Positions 1 through 4,964 are shown, counted from the first letter of the stretch. The stretch: 5,007 nucleotides of DNA from Candidatus Shapirobacteria bacterium (GCA_020056515.1 JAGVHP010000013.1:1-5007); one strand, 5' to 3'. Made by a program: numbers and translations. The notes: generated from the sequence alone by a model not told the origin.

Positions 1-43
1 AAATCTTTCCCGATTTTAGAACGACCACCTTAAATTCTTCCAT
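1..43 (-). CDS. 5' end of a divergently transcribed gene, product unknown (partial)
   Basis: Reading leftward from an ATG at 43, the frame stays open to the window edge and encodes MEEFKVVVLKSGKI (14 codons). The start resembles a real N-terminus: acidic/lysine residues, then a short hydrophobic beta-strand-like VVVL. A -10-like hexamer TATCAT on the same strand (61-56) lies 12 nt upstream of the ATG, as expected for a gene with a very short leader, similar to rpiB on the other side. The two starts are only 24 bp apart. The fragment is too short to assign a family. The competing explanation is that it is chance, and that the region is the 3' end of an upstream rightward gene: frame 1 of the plus strand reads ten codons to a TAA at 31-33. 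Confidence 0.4.
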   Translation of the reverse strand, partial: MEEFKVVVLKSGKI

Positions 44-48
44 ATCTT

Positions 49-57
49 TGCTAGAAT
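49..57 (+). promoter_or_regulatory. Extended -10 promoter of rpiB
   Basis: TGCTAGAAT: a TG dinucleotide (49-50), one base, then TAGAAT (52-57), a 5/6 match to TATAAT in extended -10 layout. A weak -35-like TTAAAT lies at 30-35 (16-bp spacer). The predicted transcription start is near 64, only about 4 nt before the rpiB ATG at 68, and no Shine-Dalgarno sequence is present. The sigma factor in this window keeps the region 3.0 residues (IPVHMVET, residues 201-208) that contact extended -10 elements in E. coli, so the reading is self-consistent. Confidence 0.55.
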
Positions 58-61
58 GATA
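56..61 (-). promoter_or_regulatory. Possible -10 of the divergent leftward gene
   Basis: On the minus strand the hexamer TATCAT (5/6 match to TATAAT) would start transcription near 49, about 6 nt before the ATG at 43. It overlaps the rpiB -10 hexamer by 2 bp. A second candidate, TATACT at 66-61, would give an 11-nt leader. No convincing -35 is visible for either. It stands or falls with the partial gene at 1-43. Confidence 0.3.
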
Positions 62-67
62 GTATAA

Positions 68-517
68 ATGATCTATCTTGGCGCTGATCATCGCGGGTAT
101 CTGTTAAAAGAAAAGATAAAGGAACATCTACGGAGTCAAAACATTGATTTTATTGATCTTGGGGCCAAAGAGTATATTAAGGAAGATGACTATCCTCTTA
201 TCGCCTTTAAATTAGCCGAAGAAGTAGTCAAGGATTATGGATCCTTGGGAATTTTAATCTGCGGTTCCGGCGTCGGTGCTACTGTCGCCGCTAATAAAGT
301 CAATAATATTCGGGCCGCCCTCTGTTTTTCTGTTGATCAGACCCGTGCCGCTCGCCACGACGACAATATCAATCTTTTATGTCTTTCTGCTAATGCTGTT
401 AGCGATGAAGATAATCTGATTATTGTTGACACTTTTCTCTCCACCCTCTTTGGTGCTGAAGAACGTTATATCAGGCGCCTCCGGCAAATTACCGACTATG
501 AATCCCAAAAGTGTTGA
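68..517 (+). CDS. rpiB: Ribose 5-phosphate isomerase B (RpiB/LacA/LacB family)
   Basis: Interconverts ribose 5-phosphate and ribulose 5-phosphate in the non-oxidative pentose phosphate pathway; cytosolic. At 149 aa it has the family's usual length. The N-terminus GADHRG (residues 5-10) carries the Asp-His pair, ICGSGVG (64-70) carries the catalytic cysteine C65 with Ser in place of the common Thr, and AANK-(x)4-IRAA (74-84) is typical. R133 and R137 match the phosphate-binding arginines of the C-terminus. Oddity: where the family has R-x-H-N-D-x-N, this protein reads R96-H97-D98-D99-N100-I101-N102, so an ungapped alignment puts Asp98 at the ring-opening histidine and a His one position earlier. 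The start is secure: a TAA directly precedes the ATG (65-67) and the protein begins straight into the first beta strand. The gene's 3' end overlaps pgk by 20 bp. Related LacA/LacB isomerases act on galactose 6-phosphate, but the context favours RpiB. Confidence 0.9.
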   Translation: MIYLGADHRGYLLKEKIKEHLRSQNIDFIDLGAKEYIKEDDYPLIAFKLAEEVVKDYGSLGILICGSGVGATVAANKVNNIRAALCFSVDQTRAARHDDNINLLCLSANAVSDEDNLIIVDTFLSTLFGAEERYIRRLRQITDYESQKC

Positions 518-1508
518 GCTGGTTCCCGAAAAATCAACGGTTATTCTTCGTCTCGATCTTGATTTACCCATGTCTGATGGCAAGATCTTAGACAATTCCC
601 GCCTCCTTAAATCCCTCCCCACCATTTCTTTACTTCTATCCAAATCCTGCCAACTGGTAATTATTGGTCACCTTGGTCGTCCTGAAACTAGAAATGATTT
701 ATATTCGCTCAAACCCATCTATCTTGAGCTTATCTCGCTGTTGAGTAAAGGCGAACCTCAAAACAGTATTTTTCTGGATGACCCCGCTGATCCCGGTCCC
801 CTAAAATTAGCTCTGTCGCAAAATCAAATAATTTTTGTGGAAAACCTTCGTTTCTGGCCCGACGAAATGACAGGTTCTTTTATTTTTCTTCAGTCTCTAA
901 TTGATCAATCCCAGGCTTTTGTCAACGACGCTATTGCCGCCTGCCATCCCGCCGCCTCCATTACACTCCACCGCGTCATACCCGGTTATTACGGTCTAAG
1001 TTTTCTTGAAGAATTGCAGAATCTTGCCAAACTAACCACCTGTCCCCATACACTTACTGTTATTTTAGGCGGTGCCAAAATGGATAAACTTGATTATCTT
1101 TCTGCCCTTATAAATCTAGCTGACCACATTCTCATTGGCGGCAAACTCCCTACTCAAAAATCTTCCCACCCCTCCTCCGAAAAAATTTATTGGGCTTCTC
1201 TGACTCCCGATTCTTTCGATATTGATGCCGCCTCGATCGCCCATTTCAAGCAAATTATTAACGCCTCAGCCACCATTATTTGGTCCGGAGCTCTCGGTTT
1301 TTACGAAAACCCGGCCTTCAGAACCGGCACTATTGAAATCGCCAAAGCCATTACCTCTTCTCCGGCCACTTTTAAAGTTATTGCCGGCGGTGACACTTCC
1401 GCTTCAATCAAAGATCTCGGGATGTTAGACAAAATTTCTTTTATCTGTTCAGGCGGGGGAGTGCTCCTCGAGTACCTGACCAAAGGCACCTTGCCGGCGT
1501 TAGAGTAA
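498..1508 (+). CDS. pgk: Phosphoglycerate kinase, short and divergent
   Basis: Transfers phosphate between 1,3-bisphosphoglycerate and ADP, the first ATP-yielding step of lower glycolysis; cytosolic. At 336 aa it is well below the usual ~390-415. Recognisable motifs: RLDLDLP (18-24), DNSRLLKSLPTI (32-43), GHLGRP (57-62), ENLRF (115-119), VNDA (142-145), GGAK (191-194), WSGALGFYE (262-270), AGGDT (296-300) and SGGG near the end (318-321). Oddities: the Asn of RVDFNVP is Asp22; the HRAH motif is H150-P-A-A, losing the substrate-binding Arg and second His; GGAKVxDK is one residue shorter; and the stretch between IGG (213-215) and WSGALG lacks about 45-50 residues of the C-terminal nucleotide-binding lobe. 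The frame is open from an ATG at 423, but ATG 498 is preferred because it gives a normal N-terminal length and a 20-bp rather than 95-bp overlap with rpiB. Family assignment is firm; catalytic competence is uncertain. Confidence 0.85.
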   Translation: MNPKSVELVPEKSTVILRLDLDLPMSDGKILDNSRLLKSLPTISLLLSKSCQLVIIGHLGRPETRNDLYSLKPIYLELISLLSKGEPQNSIFLDDPADPGPLKLALSQNQIIFVENLRFWPDEMTGSFIFLQSLIDQSQAFVNDAIAACHPAASITLHRVIPGYYGLSFLEELQNLAKLTTCPHTLTVILGGAKMDKLDYLSALINLADHILIGGKLPTQKSSHPSSEKIYWASLTPDSFDIDAASIAHFKQIINASATIIWSGALGFYENPAFRTGTIEIAKAITSSPATFKVIAGGDTSASIKDLGMLDKISFICSGGGVLLEYLTKGTLPALE

Positions 1509-1526
1509 ACAAGCCCGCCTTTGTTG

Positions 1527-1532
1527 TATCAT
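1527..1532 (+). promoter_or_regulatory. -10-like hexamer before gap (leaderless start)
   Basis: TATCAT, a 5/6 match to TATAAT, lies in the 30-bp gap between pgk and gap. Exactly 6 nt separate it from the gap ATG, so the usual start point would fall on the A of the start codon. No Shine-Dalgarno sequence precedes this ATG. The -35 region is poor (only GAG/TTAGAG-type matches about 17-21 bp upstream). Suggests gap can be transcribed independently of rpiB-pgk as a leaderless message. Confidence 0.42.
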
Positions 1533-1538
1533 TAATCA

Positions 1539-2573
1539 ATGCCTGCAAAAAGAGTCCGTATCGGTATCAATGGTTTTGGCCGCATTGGTTCAGTACTTCT
1601 TCGGGCTTTGTTGATGGAAAAATATGATTTAGATCTCGTTGCTGTCAATACTATCGGTTCTCCTGACATTTCTGATTTTGCCCACCAATTTAAATATGAC
1701 TCTGTTTATGGTCGGGCTCCTTTTATGGTCAACGGTGCCGAGCCCCAAAAAGGCGGCGAAATTGGCCGTCTCGAAGTCGGCCCTCTCTCCCTCCCTTTTT
1801 TAAGTAAACCCGATCCTTCAAAAATTAACTGGAAAGACTATAGTGTCGATGTGGTTTTGGAATGTACCGGCGCCTTTACCGACCAAGAGGCAACACTTCA
1901 TCTTGACGCCGGCGCTAAAAAAGTCATTATTTCCGCTCCTGCCAAAGATCCTAAAATTCCGACTTATATTTTAGGAGTCAACGAAAATCAATATCATGGC
2001 GAAACCCTTATTTCCAATGGTTCCTGCACCACCAATTGTGTTGCTCCTATTGTCAAACTAATCGACGAAAAAATCGGTTTTCAAGAGGGTGTATTAACTA
2101 CTATTCATGCCTACACTGCCAACCAATCTTTAGTTGACGGAGCGGGCCGTGATCCCCGCCGCGCCCGGGCTGCCGCCCTTAATATTGTCCCGACCGTAAC
2201 CGGTGCTGCCGAATCGGTTGTCGCCGCTTACCCGGCAGCTGCCGGGCGTTTCGCCGGTACCGCCATCCGGGTTCCGGTTATTTGCGGTTCCTATTCCGAT
2301 CTTACCTTTAAATTGGTCCGTCAGGTTTCCATCGAAGATGTCAATTCCATTTTTGAGGCTGCTTCAGTTTCTCCTGAATTGGTGGGTAAACTGAAAATTT
2401 CCTACGAACCCTTAGTTAGTTCCGACATTATCGGTAACAACGCTTCCTGTATTATTGACAGCCTGATGACAAAAGTCATTAATGATGACATGCTTTCCGT
2501 CGGTGCTTGGTATGATAACGAATACGGCTACTCCTGTCGCCTGTTGGAGCTGGCCCTCCACATATGCAAATAA
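1539..2573 (+). CDS. gap: Glyceraldehyde-3-phosphate dehydrogenase, type I
   Basis: Oxidises and phosphorylates glyceraldehyde 3-phosphate to 1,3-bisphosphoglycerate, the substrate of the PGK encoded just upstream; cytosolic tetramer in this family. 344 aa, normal length. N-terminal Rossmann motif INGFGRIG (10-17), active-site SCTTNC (162-167) with catalytic C163, H190 in TIHAYT, DPRRARAAALNIVP (205-218), TGAA (221-224), and the C-terminal WYDNEYGYSCR (324-334). Catalytic residues are intact. Cofactor site: the position of the NAD-selecting Asp (VAVND in classical enzymes) is Thr38 (VAVNT), and the LDLPHKD segment reads VDGAGRD, which together hint at NADP(H) or dual cofactor use. Start chosen at ATG 1539 because MPAKRVRIGINGFGRIG is a standard N-terminus; it follows a -10-like hexamer by 6 nt. 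Its end overlaps rpe by 10 bp. Confidence 0.97.
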   Translation: MPAKRVRIGINGFGRIGSVLLRALLMEKYDLDLVAVNTIGSPDISDFAHQFKYDSVYGRAPFMVNGAEPQKGGEIGRLEVGPLSLPFLSKPDPSKINWKDYSVDVVLECTGAFTDQEATLHLDAGAKKVIISAPAKDPKIPTYILGVNENQYHGETLISNGSCTTNCVAPIVKLIDEKIGFQEGVLTTIHAYTANQSLVDGAGRDPRRARAAALNIVPTVTGAAESVVAAYPAAAGRFAGTAIRVPVICGSYSDLTFKLVRQVSIEDVNSIFEAASVSPELVGKLKISYEPLVSSDIIGNNASCIIDSLMTKVINDDMLSVGAWYDNEYGYSCRLLELALHICK

Positions 2574-3196
2574 TTCCTACCACCAATCCCCAAGTCGATT
2601 TTGACCGGGTCGAGGCTCGCCTCTCCCAAATTAAAGATTTAACCACCTGGATTCAGGTCGATGTTACCGATGGGGTTTTAGTCAAACCGGTTTCTTTCCC
2701 CCTCGAGCTTTTAAACCGTTCCGATTTAATTTTGGAAAAAAATATTTTCGACATTCATCTGATGGTTAAAAGCCCCATAAATTGGTTAAATAAATGCCTC
2801 TTTATTCAGGCCTCTCGGGTTATTGGTCAGGTTGAAGCCATGACCAACCGTGAAGATTTTATTAAAGCCGTCAAAGACCAGGGTCTCGAAGCTGGTCTGG
2901 CTTTTGATGCCAACACCGCCATTGATTTCAATATTCCTCTGGACACCGATTTAATTTTGCTCATGGGCCGCCCCATGGGTTTTGACCCCCTACCTCTGGA
3001 TAACCATATTTTTTCTAAAATTAAAAAGTTAAAAGATAAAAAATATAAAGTGGCCGTTGATGGGGGAGCCACCCCTGACAATCTGCCCCGGCTTATTGAT
3101 GCCGGAGTTGATATTATTTATTCCGGCCAGCATTATCTTGAGTTAATCTCCCTTTCTTCAAAGGGAGAAACCCCCGAAGGGGGAGAGGGATTTTGA
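2564..3196 (+). CDS. rpe: Ribulose-phosphate 3-epimerase-like protein, divergent
   Basis: Expected to interconvert ribulose 5-phosphate and xylulose 5-phosphate (TIM barrel, pentose phosphate pathway). 210 aa, slightly short. Barrel-strand motifs in order: MQIIPTT (1-7) for the first strand, WIQVDVTDG (29-37), FDIHLMV (62-68), AGLAFDANT (110-118) for the usual GxALNPxT, LILLMGRPMGF (130-140) for the LVMsVNPGF loop, and VAVDGG (163-168) with AGVDIIYSG (180-188). Of the four metal ligands in the family, Asp33, His65 and Asp166 are present, but the first His (HVDVMDG) is Gln31. The final 16 residues (195-210) are encoded by a palindromic repeat and probably replace the usual last helix. It starts inside gap (10-bp overlap), suggesting translational coupling; the nearest GGAG is 14 nt upstream, too far for a good ribosome site. 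Family call is good; the exact substrate is less certain. Confidence 0.78.
   Translation: MQIIPTTNPQVDFDRVEARLSQIKDLTTWIQVDVTDGVLVKPVSFPLELLNRSDLILEKNIFDIHLMVKSPINWLNKCLFIQASRVIGQVEAMTNREDFIKAVKDQGLEAGLAFDANTAIDFNIPLDTDLILLMGRPMGFDPLPLDNHIFSKIKKLKDKKYKVAVDGGATPDNLPRLIDAGVDIIYSGQHYLELISLSSKGETPEGGEGF
3147..3186. repeat. Palindromic REP-like element forming two hairpins at the rpe 3' end
   Basis: Hairpin 1 is a perfect 9-bp stem, TCTCCCTTT (3147-3155) with AAAGGGAGA (3160-3168), loop CTTC. Hairpin 2 is CCCCC (3171-3175) with GGGGG (3179-3183), loop GAA. The left TCTCCC can pair instead with a second GGGAGA at 3181-3186, so two exclusive folds exist. The element is inside the rpe reading frame and encodes its last residues, including SKGETPEGGEGF. 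There is no T-run directly after the stems (GGGATTTTGA follows), so a simple intrinsic terminator is unlikely. Its layout resembles dispersed palindromic intergenic repeats of bacteria; only one clear copy is visible here. Confidence 0.6.
3182..3189 (+). promoter_or_regulatory. Shine-Dalgarno-like purine run for the LOG-family gene
   Basis: GGAGAGGG ends 10 nt before the ATG at 3200 and is the best ribosome-binding-site candidate in the window. It lies partly in the 3' arm of hairpin 2 of the palindromic element, so folding of that RNA could mask or expose it. The spacing is slightly longer than ideal. Confidence 0.4.
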
Positions 3197-3199
3197 CCT

Positions 3200-3766
3200 A
3201 TGCAACCTACCACTAAAACTATTAAAAAAATTGCCATTTTCGGTGGTTCAGATCTTCTGTCTACCGACCCGGCTTATCAAAACGCCTTCGCTACCGCCAA
3301 ATTATTAGCCGCCTCCGGCTATATTGTCATCAATGGCGGCGGCACCGGTATTATGGAAGCGGCTACTTTAGGCGCCAAAGCAGCTGGCGGCCGGGTAGAA
3401 ATTATCGTCATTGATCCCCCCGACAATCCCGGCAATTACGAAGGTATTGACCCAAAAAATTTATCTCTGGCCGATGAAGTTATTGTTACCCACGACTATC
3501 AGGCCCGGATGAACAAACTCATGGAAATTGCCGATGCTTTCATTATATTTAAGGGCGGAACCGGCACTCTCTCCGAGGTTGGTTTGGTTTGGGAAATTGC
3601 CAAATTTGATTACGGTTATCACGAACCTCTTATCTTTGTCGGTCCTGAATGGCGGGAAGTTGTAGCCACTCTTCAAAAATCTATGAACTACGAAAACATT
3701 GAGAAAAATGTTGTCACCGTCGTCGACACCCCCCAAGAGGTTCTGGTAGTTTTAAAAAAAATCTAA
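3200..3766 (+). CDS. LOG-family (SLOG superfamily) Rossmann-fold nucleotide-binding protein
   Basis: Related to the LOG / 'lysine decarboxylase-like' family, whose characterised members hydrolyse nucleoside 5'-monophosphates (including cytokinin ribotides) to a base and ribose 5-phosphate. 188 aa, typical length. IAIFGGSD (11-18) forms the first strand and loop, NGGGTGIMEAA (45-55) the GGGxxGxM phosphate-binding loop, and KGGTGTLSE (118-126) the PGGxGTxxE motif with Glu126. Departures: the Pro of PGGxGT is Lys118, and the MHxRK motif preceding it reads YQARM, keeping Arg103 but replacing the Lys with Met. Hydrolase activity is therefore likely by family but not assured; a nucleotide-binding role is the safer statement. 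It follows rpe by 3 bp, so it is probably co-transcribed with it. Ribose 5-phosphate release would connect it to RpiB. Confidence 0.8.
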   Translation: MQPTTKTIKKIAIFGGSDLLSTDPAYQNAFATAKLLAASGYIVINGGGTGIMEAATLGAKAAGGRVEIIVIDPPDNPGNYEGIDPKNLSLADEVIVTHDYQARMNKLMEIADAFIIFKGGTGTLSEVGLVWEIAKFDYGYHEPLIFVGPEWREVVATLQKSMNYENIEKNVVTVVDTPQEVLVVLKKI

Positions 3767-3774
3767 AATATTTT
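3765..3774. other. AT palindrome at the convergent gene junction
   Basis: AAAATATTTT is self-complementary and spans the whole 6-bp space between the LOG and rpoD stop codons plus both codon edges. No GC-rich stem accompanies it, so it is not a classical terminator. No other terminator is visible for either gene, so the transcripts presumably run into each other or end by another mechanism. Confidence 0.25.
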
Positions 3775-4858
3775 ATTCCAAATAATCCTGCAATTTTTTA
3801 CGACGGCTCGGGTGGCGAAGTTTCCGCAGGGCTTTAGCCTCAATTTGTCGGATTCTTTCCCGGGTGACATTAAAAATTTTACCTACTTCTTCCAGGGTTT
3901 TTGGTGTTTCTCCCATCAGGCCAAACCGCAGCGACAGCACTTTCGACTCTCTCTCATCCAAACTTCCCAACACTTCTTCAATTGACTCCCTTAACAATTC
4001 TTTGGAGGTCTCATCGTAAGGGCTGGGTTGAGTGGTATCTTCAATAAAATCTCCCAAAAATGAATCCTCATCGTCGCCAACGGGAGTAGCCAGCGATGTC
4101 GTGTCCTGTGATATCCGGTAAATTTCCTCGACTTTTTCGACAGTCACTTCCACTTCTCCCGCAATTTCTTCAATTGTCGGCTCCCGTCCCAGTCTCTGGG
4201 TTAAGGCCCGGGTGGCTTTATAAACCTTATTAATTGTTTCCACCATGTGCACCGGAATCCGAATGGTTTTAGCCTGATCGGCAATGGCTCGGGTTATCGC
4301 CTGTCTAATCCACCAGGTAGCGTATGTCGAAAATTTAAAACCTCTCTTCCAGTCAAATTTTTCCACTGCCCGCATTAAGCCCTGATTTCCCTCCTGCACC
4401 AAATCCAAAAAGGTCAGACCCCGGCCGATATACTTTTTGGCAATTGACACTACCAGCCGTAAATTAGCATTGATCAGATCCGCTCGGGCAATTTTTGATC
4501 CTTTTTCAATCGATTTGGCCAACTCCACTTCTTTTTCAAAATTAATGAGATCCACTTTTCCGATTTCCTTAAGATACATCCGCACCGAATCCACACTGTT
4601 TTTCTGGGACAGCAGAGCCATCAAATCAGCATTTGTTACCTTGGCTTTTTCAATTTCCAGTGCCTCTTTTGACTCCACTTTATCAAAAACATCCACTCCC
4701 TTTTCAAAGAGATAATCAAAAAGCAGGTCCAGTTGTTCAATGCATTTTTCCGGCTCCGGTACCAACGCCAAGATCTCCTCGTTTGTCAAGTATTTTAGCT
4801 TTTTAGCCTGAGCCAAAAGCTTTTGCTTTATTTGGGAGAAATCCAAAGACACCGCCAT
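3773..4858 (-). CDS. rpoD: RNA polymerase primary sigma factor (sigma-70, RpoD/SigA)
   Basis: Directs RNA polymerase to housekeeping promoters. 361 aa, compact as in SigA-type primary sigma factors and lacking the long non-conserved insertion of E. coli RpoD. Domains in order: a small region 1.1-like N-terminus (about 1-80), region 1.2 (DSVRMYLKEIGKV, 90-102), regions 2.1-2.2 (NANLRLVVSIAKKYIGRGL, then DLVQEGNQGLMRAVEKFDW), region 2.3 (FKFSTYATWW, 174-183), region 2.4 (WIRQAITRAIADQ, 183-195) that reads the -10, region 3.0 (IPVHMVET, 201-208), region 3.1 (about 208-255), and region 4.2 with the helix-turn-helix TLEEVGKIFNVTRERIRQIE (321-340). The residues that read TATAAT, TG and TTGACA are of standard type. 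The start at ATG 4858 follows a good -10 by 7 nt. It converges on the LOG gene, 6 bp apart. Confidence 0.97.
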   Translation of the reverse strand: MAVSLDFSQIKQKLLAQAKKLKYLTNEEILALVPEPEKCIEQLDLLFDYLFEKGVDVFDKVESKEALEIEKAKVTNADLMALLSQKNSVDSVRMYLKEIGKVDLINFEKEVELAKSIEKGSKIARADLINANLRLVVSIAKKYIGRGLTFLDLVQEGNQGLMRAVEKFDWKRGFKFSTYATWWIRQAITRAIADQAKTIRIPVHMVETINKVYKATRALTQRLGREPTIEEIAGEVEVTVEKVEEIYRISQDTTSLATPVGDDEDSFLGDFIEDTTQPSPYDETSKELLRESIEEVLGSLDERESKVLSLRFGLMGETPKTLEEVGKIFNVTRERIRQIEAKALRKLRHPSRRKKLQDYLE

Positions 4859-4865
4859 GCCCTGT

Positions 4866-4894
4866 ATTCTATCGTGATTTTAGGCTTTTATCTA
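4866..4894 (-). promoter_or_regulatory. Promoter of rpoD (near-leaderless)
   Basis: On the minus strand a -10 hexamer TAGAAT (4871-4866, 5/6) is separated by 17 bp from a weak -35, TAGATA (4894-4889, 4/6 match to TTGACA). The predicted start is at about 4859, one base before the ATG at 4858. An AGGG lies only 2 nt from the ATG, too close for normal Shine-Dalgarno use. Confidence 0.5.
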
Positions 4895-4916
4895 CTACCA
4901 CTTTCCCTGTGTTAGC

Positions 4917-4964
4917 CCAAAGTGAAAATGTCACTTTTCTCCAAAGTAGAAATGTCCCCTTTTA
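4917..4964. repeat. Two tandem 24-bp repeats upstream of rpoD, transposon-end-like
   Basis: Unit 1 (4917-4940) and unit 2 (4941-4964) agree at 18 of 24 positions; both contain CCAAAGT, then two variable bases, AAATGTC, one variable base, C, and TTT. Unit 1 is itself a dyad: AAAGTGA (4919-4925), 5 bp, TCACTTT (4931-4937). Tandem protein-binding repeats of this kind occur at transposon ends and in operator arrays. No transposase is in the window. The repeats lie roughly 60-105 bp upstream of the predicted rpoD transcription start. Confidence 0.5.

Noticed and set aside
1..33. 3' end of a rightward gene reading KSFPILERPP then stop
   Set aside because: Only ten codons are visible with no recognisable family ending; the leftward start at 43 with a promoter-like hexamer seems better, though neither is proven.
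423..497. Longer N-terminus of PGK from the upstream ATG at 423
   Set aside because: It would add 25 residues with no resemblance to PGK and lie wholly inside rpiB; ATG 498 gives the normal distance to the first strand motif.
2984..3000. Possible CRISPR or phage-defence element anywhere in the window
   Set aside because: No regularly spaced repeats, nuclease, toxin or integrase frames were found; all large frames are explained by housekeeping families.
3147..3196. Intrinsic terminator between rpe and the LOG gene
   Set aside because: The hairpins are strong but are followed by GGGATTTTGA rather than a T-run, and the next gene starts 3 bp after rpe stops, favouring read-through.
3461..3736. 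91-codon minus-strand frame opposite the LOG gene
   Set aside because: Antisense to a clearly conserved protein and resembling no known family; a shadow frame.
4437..4715. 92-codon plus-strand frame opposite rpoD
   Set aside because: Lies inside the highly conserved rpoD coding region in antisense, with low-complexity Ser/Thr/Phe-rich product; a shadow frame.
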